Below are positions 8,770-17,686 of a stretch of DNA of 64,000 nucleotides, one piece after another. The translations under genes and the position numbers were made by a program. A model generated the notes under the pieces. The model had not been told where the DNA came from and did no database searches. It saw only the letters and a program-made list of their open reading frames with translations. Each line of letters starts with the position of its first letter. The stretch's first letter is position 1. This DNA is from JAUIET01 sp964352475 (GTDB taxonomy: Bacteria > Pseudomonadota > Gammaproteobacteria > Pseudomonadales > JAUIET01). The stretch covers positions 16,227-80,226 of the forward strand of contig CAYGSL010000018.1 of assembly GCA_964352475.1 (NCBI GenBank). The letters are read 5' to 3'.

Positions 8770-11007
8770 TTAACTCAGACGTAATGGCATATCACGCAAG
8801 CGCTGCCCGGTCGCGCGGAACACAGCGTTTGCAACAGCCGGCCCAATGGGTGGAAGTCCTGGTTCGCCTACGCCGGTAGGCGCCTCAGTGCTATCGACAA
8901 TAATAACGTCTACGTCAGGTGCTTCGGTCATGCGCAAAATCGGGTAGTCGTGAAAGTTACTTTGTTTGACTGCACCATCAACGATATCAATTTCACCGTA
9001 CAGTGCGGCGGTTAAACCGAACATAATTGCCCCAGACATTTGGTCGCGTACGATTTGCGGGTTCACCGCAACGCCGCAATCAACAACGCAGCTTACTTTG
9101 TGAACCTTGATGGTGTTGTTGTCGACAGACACTTCAGCCACCTGAGCGACAAACGACTTAAACGACGAGTGTGCGGCGAAACCCAGAAATCGCCCAGAAG
9201 CGCTTGGCCCCTGCGAATACACTTCTCCCGCTTGGCGAATCACATTGGCCAGTCGGGGATTGTTTTTGCAATTTCGCAGGCGAAGTTCAATGGGATCAAT
9301 ATGGGCTTGCACGGCTAATTCGTCTACTGCACATTCCTTGGCAAACGCAGTATAAGAGTGGCCAACAGAGCGCCAGAACAAGGTGGGAATACCGTGGTTA
9401 ACCGACTTATGCACGATCTTTTTATTTGGCCAGTCGTAATCGTCATACAAACCTTCCAGACTGCTGTGGTCAACTATCCAGCCGTCATGCGCGCTTTTGG
9501 CAACACCACTGGCAACGTCTACCACGGCTTGCGGTACTGATGGCAACACCACTGGCATAATCTGCGCGACCATTTCAGGGGTTATGTTTGCGCCAACACG
9601 TTTGGCCTGCCAATCATTAATAATTCCTTTGCTATCCACACTGGCTTTAATCCTGACCAGGCTGGCGGGACGAAACCATCCGTTTTGAGTATCTGTTTCT
9701 CGAGACCATACCACTTGAATGGGTAAGCCGGTGATCCGTGCGAGGGCTGCGGCCTCGCCAACATGAGTGACGTACGCTCGACGACCAAAACCACCGCCGG
9801 AAAACAGCCCGTGCACTGTGACTTTATCGGCATCAATACCGGCGTATCGAGTGACCATCCCTTGTACGGCAACGGGCCCCTGATTACCCGCCCAGGCCTC
9901 AGCAGTATCGCCCTGAATGCGCACCGTTCCATTCATTGGTTCCATAGGTGAATGTGAAAGGTAAGGGCTCCAATAACTGGCCTCGAGAGCGTGTTCGACT
10001 GCGCCACTGTCAGGTGCATCGCTTGTTTCTACGTATACCTCGCCTTCGTCACTACCCATTGCCGCTTCATAGTCAGAGCGTATTCTGTCTGACGATACTC
10101 CGCGCAATTCTTCCGGAGATTCCCATTCGATATCAATCAGTGCGGCGGCTTTTTTCGCCGGCCAATAGTGTTCTGCAATTGCAGCAACACCCGAATGAAT
10201 TTCGATTACGTCTACAACACCTGGAACCTCTCTTGCTTTGCCGGCATCGAAAGACTTCACTTTGCCACCTGGTACTGGCGAGTGACGAACTACCGCCCTG
10301 TGCAAATTCTCAATGTCGGCGTCAATACCATAGAGTGCTGTACCCGTGGATTTTGCTATCGCGTCAATTCTTGGTATTTCCTTTCCAATGAAACGAAACT
10401 GATCCGGTGCTTTCAGGCTTGCGTTATCTTGCGGGGGCAACGCTTGCGCGGCATCAGCAAACTGGCCAATTGAATATTTGTTACTGCCATGAATAATGCT
10501 GGCGTCTTCCAGACGTAATTCGCTAGCCGCTACCTCCAGCGTATTGCTCGCGGCTTGCAGTAATAACTGCCGTGTGTTGGCTGCGGCCTGACGAAGCGGC
10601 AGATAATGGTCGCGAATACTGCCGCTGCCACCGGTAGCCTGAAAGCCCGAGCTAGGAGCCGCGTAGTCGGGGTGCGCGTCAACAATGATTACGTTTATTT
10701 TCGAAGGGTGTGTGTTCAACTCTTCTGCGATAAGCGTGGTCAGGCCCATATAGACACCCTGGCCCATTTCATCTCGCGGATTATGAAAGTTGATTGAGCC
10801 GTCGCCACCAATCTGCAGGAAGGCATTCGGCGTAAATCGGCCTTTGCTCGCCTCAATAGCTGGGCCAATGTCGCTGCAACTGCTTAAGGAAACCCCAACA
10901 ATCAGACCACCGCCAAGGATGCCGGAGCGGCGCAAAAACTCGCGCCGGCTGGTATTTTCGATCTGAGTATCCATAGCAAAGCCTTGATCTGAATCTAAAA
11001 TACTCAT
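8770..11007 (-). CDS. Molybdenum hydroxylase large subunit, IorB-like, with Tat signal
   Basis: A 745-residue xanthine-oxidase-family large subunit that binds the molybdenum cofactor and hydroxylates an aromatic heterocycle or oxidises an aldehyde. Residues about 18-48 hold a twin-arginine signal (RREFLRRSG) followed by a lipobox-like LSSC, as in isoquinoline 1-oxidoreductase IorB, so the enzyme is probably periplasmic or membrane-attached. Family-typical stretches include GQGVYMGLTTLIAEELN, FSGGGFGRRAYVTHVGEAA and the C-terminal APTGVGEPGLPPIGPAVANA with the catalytic Glu. The start at 11007 overlaps the small-subunit stop by 4 bp; an apparent N-terminal extension runs into that gene. No dedicated cytochrome or FAD subunit is adjacent. 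Confidence 0.9.
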   Translation of the reverse strand: MSILDSDQGFAMDTQIENTSRREFLRRSGILGGGLIVGVSLSSCSDIGPAIEASKGRFTPNAFLQIGGDGSINFHNPRDEMGQGVYMGLTTLIAEELNTHPSKINVIIVDAHPDYAAPSSGFQATGGSGSIRDHYLPLRQAAANTRQLLLQAASNTLEVAASELRLEDASIIHGSNKYSIGQFADAAQALPPQDNASLKAPDQFRFIGKEIPRIDAIAKSTGTALYGIDADIENLHRAVVRHSPVPGGKVKSFDAGKAREVPGVVDVIEIHSGVAAIAEHYWPAKKAAALIDIEWESPEELRGVSSDRIRSDYEAAMGSDEGEVYVETSDAPDSGAVEHALEASYWSPYLSHSPMEPMNGTVRIQGDTAEAWAGNQGPVAVQGMVTRYAGIDADKVTVHGLFSGGGFGRRAYVTHVGEAAALARITGLPIQVVWSRETDTQNGWFRPASLVRIKASVDSKGIINDWQAKRVGANITPEMVAQIMPVVLPSVPQAVVDVASGVAKSAHDGWIVDHSSLEGLYDDYDWPNKKIVHKSVNHGIPTLFWRSVGHSYTAFAKECAVDELAVQAHIDPIELRLRNCKNNPRLANVIRQAGEVYSQGPSASGRFLGFAAHSSFKSFVAQVAEVSVDNNTIKVHKVSCVVDCGVAVNPQIVRDQMSGAIMFGLTAALYGEIDIVDGAVKQSNFHDYPILRMTEAPDVDVIIVDSTEAPTGVGEPGLPPIGPAVANAVFRATGQRLRDMPLRLS

Positions 11008-11516
11008 GCTTTGCCCTCGCTTGAGCCCGGTGTGTAATGCCCTACACCCGTGTTCTCCGGCGCTGATTGCGTGGCTACGTCCAAGATTGCCTGCTTGATG
11101 CCCGGGTAACAGCCGCAGCGGCAAATATTTCCTGCCATGGCTTTTTCTACCTGCTCTTCTGTGGGTTTTGAATGAATACTCAGTAGCGCCGCTGCTGACA
11201 TTATCTGGCCCGACTGGCAATAACCACACTGCGGAACACCAAGCTCGGCCCAACGCCGCTGCAGAGGATGCAAGTCTTGCGGTGAACCCAGGCCTTCAAT
11301 CGTTGTGACTGTCTTCCCGGCAACAGCGGCAACCGGCAATACACAGCTTCGTTGTGCCGTACCGTCAATATGCAGAGTACATGCGCCGCACAAACCGGCG
11401 CCGCAGCCAAATTTGGACCCTTTCAATTTGAATTCATCGCGTACAACCCATAGCAAAGGTGTGTCGTCGCTGACGGTACTTGTGACTGTTTGCCCGTTTA
11501 ATGTAAAGCTGACCAT
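11004..11516 (-). CDS. Molybdenum hydroxylase [2Fe-2S] subunit, IorA-like
   Basis: A 170-residue iron-sulfur subunit of the enzyme above. It has the plant-type [2Fe-2S] site FGCGAGLCGACTLHIDG with the distal Cys in QRSC, and the second four-helix [2Fe-2S] site with CGYCQSGQ and NICRCGCYPGIKQAI. It lacks its own signal peptide, as expected if it is carried out of the cell with the Tat-tagged large subunit. The gene is first in the two-gene operon and overlaps the next by ATGA. The substrate is unknown; the same subunits occur in isoquinoline, nicotinate and aldehyde oxidoreductases. Confidence 0.93.
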   Translation of the reverse strand: MVSFTLNGQTVTSTVSDDTPLLWVVRDEFKLKGSKFGCGAGLCGACTLHIDGTAQRSCVLPVAAVAGKTVTTIEGLGSPQDLHPLQRRWAELGVPQCGYCQSGQIMSAAALLSIHSKPTEEQVEKAMAGNICRCGCYPGIKQAILDVATQSAPENTGVGHYTPGSSEGKA

Positions 11517-11739
11517 ATTACAATCCGTTCTGTTTTACTGACCAATGCGTCGCTATTCATACTGTCTTATTGATTCGCTGAGGTAATGATATAGGTACTC
11601 GCCTTACTTCGTAAGCCTTTGCGACGGAGTGCTAGATTTTTCCGGTACATCAGCTATTACAAGCACAACACATTGTTTTCCCTGAGTGATGGTTTAGTAT
11701 CTTGCTCGATGTTTCTTTTTACTGACTGGTAGTGAACTT

Positions 11740-12630
11740 ATGTCATTTGAACGAGAGCCTAAAATTCGTCGATCTTGCCTTTATATGCCAGGCGCGAATG
11801 CGCGTGCGCTTGAGAAAGCGCGCAGCTTGCCGACAGATATGATCATTCTCGATCTTGAAGATTCAGTCGCTCCAGATGCCAAGCAAGATGCCAGAAGCAA
11901 AGTCGAAGCGGCGGTGCAGGAAAAAGCGTTTGGCTATCGCGAAGTGGTAATACGAAGCAATGCCCTGGATACCCAGTGGGGTCGAGCCGATATAGAGATG
12001 GCCGTTCGCAGCGAGGCAGACGGCGTGTTGGTGCCAAAAATCACATCGGCAGAAGATATCATTGAGCTGGACGCTATTTTGGATCAGGCGAACGCGCCAG
12101 CCACTTTTTTACTATGGGTTATGATTGAAATGCCATTGGCGATTCTGAACATACAACAGATTGCGGCGCAGTCATTAAGTACTCGACTGGCGGGCTTTAT
12201 GCTTGGGCCAAATGATCTGGCCAAAGAGTTGCGCGCCTCGCCAAGCCCTGATAGAGCCAATATGCAACCCAGCCTGGGGCTTACTCTGCTTGCCGCCAGA
12301 GCGTTTAATCTCGTAGCTCTTGATGGTGTTTACAACGATATTAAAGACCAGGCGGGCTTTGAAGTGGAATGCAAGCATGGGAAAGGTCTGGGGTTTGATG
12401 GTAAAACGCTTATACATCCCTCCCAAATTGATAAGGCAAACCAGGTTTTTGCACCCTCTAAGGAATCAGTCGACCACGCGGGAGCAGTGATTGCTGCCTT
12501 TGCCCTGGAGGAAAATCACGGCAAAGGCGTTATCAAGGTGAATGGTGCAATGGTTGAGCTGCTGCATCTGGAGCAAGCCAAACAGCTGATGCAATTGCAG
12601 GAGGCTATAGAACATAGGCAAGATAAGTAA
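11740..12630 (+). CDS. HpcH/HpaI aldolase / citrate lyase beta-like protein
   Basis: A 296-residue CitE-like TIM-barrel enzyme that cleaves or forms carbon-carbon bonds of acyl-CoA substrates such as malyl-, citramalyl- or beta-methylmalyl-CoA. The N-terminus RRSCLYMPGANARALEKA and DMIILDLEDSVAPDAKQ (metal-binding Asp/Glu) are typical, as are MIEMPLAILN and the C-terminal GFDGKTLIHPSQI. It stands alone, divergent from the IorAB pair (223-bp gap) and convergent with the MFS transporter. Exact substrate not assignable. Confidence 0.9.
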   Translation: MSFEREPKIRRSCLYMPGANARALEKARSLPTDMIILDLEDSVAPDAKQDARSKVEAAVQEKAFGYREVVIRSNALDTQWGRADIEMAVRSEADGVLVPKITSAEDIIELDAILDQANAPATFLLWVMIEMPLAILNIQQIAAQSLSTRLAGFMLGPNDLAKELRASPSPDRANMQPSLGLTLLAARAFNLVALDGVYNDIKDQAGFEVECKHGKGLGFDGKTLIHPSQIDKANQVFAPSKESVDHAGAVIAAFALEENHGKGVIKVNGAMVELLHLEQAKQLMQLQEAIEHRQDK

Positions 12631-12639
12631 TCATTAAAT

Positions 12640-13812
12640 TTACGCTTCTGCCATAGCTTGGCGCTGATGCTTGATTAATGGCAGCAAAATTAACAACCAG
12701 GAAGCAATAAAAATAATTATGCCTGCTGTAATGACTCGCGCGTAGTCACCGTCTTCAAGCAAGCTCGCTGCAAATGCCGGACCAACCGCCAGTCCAAGCA
12801 TTTGCGCTGCAACCGCATAAACAACTACCCGACCATGCTGGTCAAAACTCGCCATTGCAGCCAAAAGGAAAGGGTGCGTCATATTCCAGAAAAAATTGTA
12901 GATGCAAACTGTTACCGCGTAAATCAAGGCGCTGAATTCACCGTAAAGAGCGTACAGCACTATCGAACCACCAATGATTCCAATGCTGAGGGGAACAATC
13001 CTGCCAAAGCGATTGCCCAATACAGCGGGTACAAACGCGCCTGCTATTCCAAGAAACTGCGACAACATTAACCCGTTGGCAACGCCTTGCTCACTGACTC
13101 CACCGTTCAGACCTATAAGAAACAGGTAGGCCCAAATCACGCCCTGCGCAAAGAAATAGGTGAACATTGCCACGATAGCAAACCAGCGAAACAAGCCAGA
13201 AAGATCTATTGCATCATCCTCTACTTGCAGCTGCTCTTTCCCGGAATCCGGAGTATGCGACACGAACGGCCAACCACTTAGTCCAAACAATGCGAAGAAA
13301 ACAATAACGCCATTCATACCGATTGTTTCAAGCGCCCAGGGCATAATCCACAGGCCCAGCGCGCCGTAGGTGAGAACGCCCATAATCAGATAACCAAAGT
13401 TATGATCTGCACGCTGTGTCAGCCCAATGATGGTAAACGTTAGCGATACCAAACCGCCAGAACCCATGCCAGCGAGAAAACGCATGCTGCTAAATAGTGT
13501 GAAATCTTGCGTTAGCAATGAAGCAAAATTTCCCAGGGCGAATACTATGATTGACCCTTTTAGAATCAAGTGCCAGCTTACTCTATGGCCGCACAGTGCC
13601 AACAAAACAGTGGTTAAAGCCAGACCCCAAATTTCAGCGGAAGCGATGTATCCAGCCTGCTGCTCCGAGAAACTGTAAATCTCTACCAGTCCCTGCACAA
13701 AACCAGGCTGAACAATAAACACAGCAGCGCCGATAACACTTAGATAAATAGCCGCAAACAAAGATTTGGAGCTATTGACGTCCACAAATTGATTATTAGT
13801 ATCGGTATACAC
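12640..13812 (-). CDS. MFS transporter
   Basis: A 390-residue major-facilitator-type permease with about 12 hydrophobic helices, short hydrophilic ends and a central cytoplasmic loop at about residues 190-205. The layout matches small-molecule exporters or importers of the MFS, with the loop between helices 2 and 3 reading LALCGHRVSWHL. The direction and substrate cannot be told. It is divergent from the nnrU-like gene and converges with the CitE-like gene, 9 bp apart. Confidence 0.88.
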   Translation of the reverse strand: MYTDTNNQFVDVNSSKSLFAAIYLSVIGAAVFIVQPGFVQGLVEIYSFSEQQAGYIASAEIWGLALTTVLLALCGHRVSWHLILKGSIIVFALGNFASLLTQDFTLFSSMRFLAGMGSGGLVSLTFTIIGLTQRADHNFGYLIMGVLTYGALGLWIMPWALETIGMNGVIVFFALFGLSGWPFVSHTPDSGKEQLQVEDDAIDLSGLFRWFAIVAMFTYFFAQGVIWAYLFLIGLNGGVSEQGVANGLMLSQFLGIAGAFVPAVLGNRFGRIVPLSIGIIGGSIVLYALYGEFSALIYAVTVCIYNFFWNMTHPFLLAAMASFDQHGRVVVYAVAAQMLGLAVGPAFAASLLEDGDYARVITAGIIIFIASWLLILLPLIKHQRQAMAEA

Positions 13813-13984
13813 GGCGTATTCCTGTTTTTCTTGCTGTAGTGTGAGGGAGTATGCCCAAGCTTTGAAGATTATTCCATCAGCCGGTAAACGGGCACCTGTG
13901 GTTCTGGGAATTTATTGCCGACCATTTCTAGAGTTTTGTCGCGTTGCGGCGTAGTATTCTGAATAGCACGAATCAGGAGGTTGT

Positions 13985-14545
13985 ATGGAATTGTTGATTT
14001 CAGGTTTGCTACTGTGGTCTTTGGTGCACTTTGTGCCATCGTTGATGCCGGGCTTAAAGCAGTCCTGGAAGGGAGCGATTGGCGAAGGTGGCTATATGGG
14101 CAGCTTCTCCCTATTGCTCATCGTCTCGCTGGTCATGATTGTGTTCGGCTGGAAAGCGATAACGCCAACATTGGTGTATGTAAGCGATCCAGCGTTACGA
14201 CCGGTCGGTATCGCTTTGATGGTGCTCGCCCTCGTATTATTTGTTGCATCCAAACCTCCAAGCTCAATAAAGCGTTTCTTGCGCCATCCGCAACTAAGCA
14301 GCGTGGTGGTTTGGTCGATTGCGCATTTATTAATGAATGGCGACAGCCGATCAGTAGTGCTGTTTGGCGGAATGTTGGTGTGGGCCATACTGGAAATGAT
14401 CTTTATTAATCGCCGGGAAGGTGCGTGGCTTAAGCCCGAAGCGCCTGGATTGGTTGCTGACCTGAAGGTGATCGGTGTAGGTATTGTGGTATTTGGGATA
14501 GTGATTTGGCTGCATCCTTATCTTGCGGGAATGCCGGTTTTTTAA
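13985..14545 (+). CDS. NnrU-family membrane protein
   Basis: A 186-residue integral membrane protein with about six helices. The N-terminal WSLVHFVPSLMPGLKQ, the central HPQLSSVVVWSIAHLLMNGD and ENW-like LVWAILEMIF identify the NnrU family, related to the isoprenoid-type methyltransferase MddA/NnrU fold and linked in some bacteria to nitric oxide metabolism. No denitrification genes lie in the window, so that role is not supported here. A strong AGGAGG lies at 13976-13981, giving the ATG at 13985. Confidence 0.85.
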   Translation: MELLISGLLLWSLVHFVPSLMPGLKQSWKGAIGEGGYMGSFSLLLIVSLVMIVFGWKAITPTLVYVSDPALRPVGIALMVLALVLFVASKPPSSIKRFLRHPQLSSVVVWSIAHLLMNGDSRSVVLFGGMLVWAILEMIFINRREGAWLKPEAPGLVADLKVIGVGIVVFGIVIWLHPYLAGMPVF

Positions 14546-14582
14546 GCACGGGCAGTCTGAAGCACAAGCAGGAGAGAAGCTG

Positions 14583-14795
14583 TTAAATGATGTACTTCTC
14601 GAAGCCAGCATCCACCAGTATCTGCTTAGCCTGATCGTATTCCTGCTCAGGCACTTTCACATAATACGAATGATCAGCGCCCGCGATGGATACATGCCCA
14701 GAACCGCTGTATTCTAACACTTGGATGTTTTTGCTGATCAATGCAGCTTTCATTACAGCCGCCAGACCCATGTCGTAGCATCTTGCCAGATCCAT
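14583..14795 (-). CDS. Small DUF2007-type protein
   Basis: A 70-residue soluble protein. The pattern AALISKNIQVLEYSGSGHVSIAGADHSYYVKVPEQEYDQAKQIL matches the short DUF2007 'putative signal transducing' proteins. These have a beta-alpha fold in which an N-terminal segment moves along two inputs; their role is unknown. It lies 14 bp downstream of the TauD-type gene and may be co-transcribed with it. The nnrU-like gene converges on it. Confidence 0.65.
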   Translation of the reverse strand: MDLARCYDMGLAAVMKAALISKNIQVLEYSGSGHVSIAGADHSYYVKVPEQEYDQAKQILVDAGFEKYII

Positions 14796-14809
14796 CTTTG
14801 TCTTCCCGG

Positions 14810-15658
14810 TCAGAACTGTGTATCAGCAATGGTGGTTCGATGAAGCAGCCGATCGTAACCGTCATAGCCACCGGTGGCGGCGTGCAAAAGCGATCGGTTG
14901 TCCCACATCACCAGCATGTTCTTTTGCCATGGGTGCGAGTAGACAAATTCTTCGCGGCTTTGATGCGCGTAAAACTCCATTAGCAGCGCGTCGCTGTCCG
15001 CTTTTTCCATGCCGACAAAGCCTTGTATGTAAGCAGCGGAAGAAAACAGCGCTTTCTTGCCTGTCTCGTGATGAGTTCTTACAAAGGGATGCTCACGTTT
15101 CTCTCTGGCGCGTTCACTGGGGATGATCTTCATACTGCGCCCGCCGTCCTGGTCATCCTCGCCATAAGCTCCATCCGGTGCATAGCCAAGCTCGGCGGAG
15201 TGGATAGCCGTAAGCTTATCAGCCTTTTCTCTAAGTGAATCGGGGAGGCTTTCATAGGCGGCAACTTGATTGGCAAACAAGGTGTTGCCGCCCAACGGCG
15301 GTATGGTGAGCCCATACAGCACGGTACCTGCCGGAGGAATCTCGAGAAAACTCCAGTCAGAGTGAAATACTTCGGCAAATATAGGGGTTTTCTCATCGGC
15401 GTTGCGCTGTATCGCCGCGATATGTTCATGGCCTTCAATATGACCAAAAAAAGGGTCTTCACCGAATTCACCAAAGCGCAGTGTGAATCTTTCAAGATCA
15501 TCATCACTTAAGTTCTGGTCGGGAAACGCCAGTACTTTGTGCTCTGTCCAGTGTGCGCGGATTTCTGCAATCAAATCATCGGACATTTTTTGGGAGAGAT
15601 CCACACCAGATACAAAGGCTCCGCAGCTGGCGTTAGTGGGCGTTACGGCTAAGGGCAT
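14810..15658 (-). CDS. TauD/TfdA-family 2-oxoglutarate dioxygenase
   Basis: A 282-residue Fe(II)/2-oxoglutarate dioxygenase. The facial triad is visible as HSDWSF (His and Asp, about residues 110-112) and the distal His in WDNRSLLHAATGGYDG at about 255. The 2-oxoglutarate-binding Arg follows in RLLHRTT. The family hydroxylates taurine, 2,4-D and related acids next to a leaving group. The start ATG 15658 follows AGAGAAAACAC; a longer frame to 15820 would overlap the NTF2-like gene upstream. The two genes are 31 bp apart and form an operon divergent from the PLP enzyme and kinase at 16381-18712. It need not act on taurine; Tpa and Xsc elsewhere in the window make a TauD for sulfur supply only one option. 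Confidence 0.92.
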   Translation of the reverse strand: MPLAVTPTNASCGAFVSGVDLSQKMSDDLIAEIRAHWTEHKVLAFPDQNLSDDDLERFTLRFGEFGEDPFFGHIEGHEHIAAIQRNADEKTPIFAEVFHSDWSFLEIPPAGTVLYGLTIPPLGGNTLFANQVAAYESLPDSLREKADKLTAIHSAELGYAPDGAYGEDDQDGGRSMKIIPSERAREKREHPFVRTHHETGKKALFSSAAYIQGFVGMEKADSDALLMEFYAHQSREEFVYSHPWQKNMLVMWDNRSLLHAATGGYDGYDRLLHRTTIADTQF

Positions 15659-15689
15659 TGTGTTTTCTCTTTGTAAACAGGGGGTTCTT

Positions 15690-16244
15690 CTAAACTGAGA
15701 GCGGTACGATATCTTCCGCAGTGATCTTGCGCTCGGCGATGCCGGCAAACCCGTCGGTACCGGTATACGTCTCTTCGCCTCTAAGTAATCCGGATTCAGC
15801 ATCAACCGGCCACACCACACTCATTCTTGTTTGATACAAATAGTAGGCATCGGGGTCGTCTACTTCCACTCCCATTGCGGTGAGCGTTGCACCTGGGTAG
15901 GCCATGCGCATCACGCCTTCGGTAACAACTGCTTCATGATCAGCGATGATTCGGTCGCAGTTCAGTTCCAGCTGATGTGCGCCGGTCTGCACAATTGTCA
16001 GATCGTAAAACCCGCGTACGGCGTCTTTGTCGCCGCTTGGGTTCATGCTGGGTTCGTCTGGCACATCATGTGCAATGTATACGGGTTTTTCACACAGAGT
16101 TGCAACCACTCCTTCAATATCGCCTTGCGCTTCGCTTTTCATGTGTTGCAGCACAAGCTCCAGATTGCGACGCGTTTTTGGGTCCCGCTCGCGTTCCATG
16201 CGTTCCTGTACGAGACGCCAGGTATTGTTTGGGTTCAGTTTCAT
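15690..16244 (-). CDS. NTF2-like / SnoaL-type protein
   Basis: A 184-residue cytoplasmic protein with the cone-shaped NTF2-like fold suggested by its helix-then-strand pattern: helices at about 5-45, then ALVREFY-like DAVRGFYDLTI and strands to the end. Such proteins act as small-molecule isomerases, cyclases or dehydratases, or only bind ligands. It is the first gene of a two-gene operon with the TauD-type dioxygenase, so it may act on the same compound. No catalytic residues can be assigned with confidence. Confidence 0.7.
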   Translation of the reverse strand: MKLNPNNTWRLVQERMERERDPKTRRNLELVLQHMKSEAQGDIEGVVATLCEKPVYIAHDVPDEPSMNPSGDKDAVRGFYDLTIVQTGAHQLELNCDRIIADHEAVVTEGVMRMAYPGATLTAMGVEVDDPDAYYLYQTRMSVVWPVDAESGLLRGEETYTGTDGFAGIAERKITAEDIVPLSV

Positions 16245-16380
16245 GCCGTTTGCCTGCGTGAAGAAATTAGTCCGAAATCGTGTGGTTTGAGGCTATCATA
16301 CCGTTTCAACAATTCATATTACGCACCTGCCAGACCTGGTGTAGGCCAGCCTGAGAAAACACTCACCATTAGGTATTTGT

Positions 16381-17658
16381 ATGAACGAAGAACTGCTGCA
16401 GCGGCGTTTCAAAGCGATTGGCAAGCACTCACCGCTTTTTTACGAAGAGCCTTTACAGTTGGTAAAAGGGGAGGGAGTGTGGGTATGGGATGCCAACGGT
16501 AAGCGCTATCTTGATGTCTACAATAATGTACCTCATGTGGGTCACTGCCATCCCCGCATTGTAGAGGCTTTGAGTCAGCAGGCCTCTACGCTCAACACAC
16601 ATACACGCTATCTGCATGAGAACATCATTAACTACGCAGAGCGATTGACCGCATTATTCGATGATTCTCTCTCCTCGGCGATGTTTATGTGCACTGGCAG
16701 TGAAGCCAATGAACAGGCTCTTCGCATGGCTCGTCACCACACGGGTAAGCAAGGGATTATTGTGACCAACAGTGCCTACCATGGCAATACGGAAGCAGTG
16801 GCGGAACTGGGCACAGAATTTATGCCGGATGCTGCGACCACAAAGCGGGTGAAGGGTATTCCAGTGCCGGATTCGTACAAAGGTGTTAAAGGAGTTGCTG
16901 ATGGCGACCTGGCGGATTACTACGCCAACTGCGTGCAAGCGGCTATTGACGAGTTCGAGCAGGAAGGCGTTGGTATTGCTGGCCTATTGTTGTGCCCGGA
17001 ATTTGCCAATGAAGGTCTTGTCAATGTGCCGCAAGGGTTTATGGAAAAAGCCGTGGCCAAAGTACGTGCCGCCGGTGGCTTGTTTATTGCGGATGAAGTT
17101 CAAGGCGGCTTTGGGCGTACCGGACGGCATTGGTGGTCGCACCAGGGTGAAAATGTGGTGCCGGATGTTGTAACTTTGGGTAAACCAATGGGCAACGGAC
17201 ACCCGCTCGCAGGCGTTATCGTCAGCGAGGACTTATTGGACTCGTTTGGCGAATGGAGCATGTATTTCAATACCTTTGGCGGCAATCCGGTTTCATGCGC
17301 AGTAGGTATGGCGGTTCTAGAGGTATTGGAGGAAGAGAAGCTTTTGGACAATGCTTTACAAACAGGCGCCTTCGTAGCCAAAGGCCTTAGAGAATTACAG
17401 AGTCGCTACGACATTATTGGCGATGTGCGTGATAAAGGAATGTTTTTCGCGCTGGAACTGGTTGAGGACCGCGACACAAAAGCACCTGTTGCTGGTGTTG
17501 CAGGTCGGTTTATCAATATGATGTGCGAACGTGGCGTATTAATCAGTAAAATTGGCAGTAACGATAATATTTTAAAATTGCGTCCGCCAATGCCATTCGC
17601 TAAAGATAATGCCGAATTGCTATTGGAAACCCTGGATGAGTGCTTTGCTGCACTTTGA
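16381..17658 (+). CDS. Class III PLP enzyme of the ETNPPL/PHYKPL phospho-lyase type
   Basis: A 425-residue class III aminotransferase-fold enzyme. Its N-terminal stretch YLDVYNNVPHVGHCHPRIVE and NTHTRYLHENI are hallmarks of the AGXT2L group (ethanolamine-phosphate and 5-phosphohydroxylysine phospho-lyases) and not of ordinary omega-transaminases. PLP contacts are visible: GSEANEQAL, FIADEVQGGFGRTG and the Schiff-base Lys in TLGKPMGNGHP. The gene is followed at 28 bp by a small-molecule kinase, the same pairing as hydroxylysine kinase with phosphohydroxylysine phospho-lyase. That suggests phosphorylation of an amino-alcohol followed by elimination of phosphate and ammonia. The alternative is a plain aminotransferase. 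Confidence 0.85.
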   Translation: MNEELLQRRFKAIGKHSPLFYEEPLQLVKGEGVWVWDANGKRYLDVYNNVPHVGHCHPRIVEALSQQASTLNTHTRYLHENIINYAERLTALFDDSLSSAMFMCTGSEANEQALRMARHHTGKQGIIVTNSAYHGNTEAVAELGTEFMPDAATTKRVKGIPVPDSYKGVKGVADGDLADYYANCVQAAIDEFEQEGVGIAGLLLCPEFANEGLVNVPQGFMEKAVAKVRAAGGLFIADEVQGGFGRTGRHWWSHQGENVVPDVVTLGKPMGNGHPLAGVIVSEDLLDSFGEWSMYFNTFGGNPVSCAVGMAVLEVLEEEKLLDNALQTGAFVAKGLRELQSRYDIIGDVRDKGMFFALELVEDRDTKAPVAGVAGRFINMMCERGVLISKIGSNDNILKLRPPMPFAKDNAELLLETLDECFAAL

Positions 17659-17686
17659 ATAGACTCTTGATAATAAGGCGAGTGCT

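Noticed and set aside
11008..11253. N-terminal extension of the IorB-like protein
   Set aside because: It overlaps the iron-sulfur subunit gene, and the ATGA junction at 11004-11007 gives a natural start with Tat signal.
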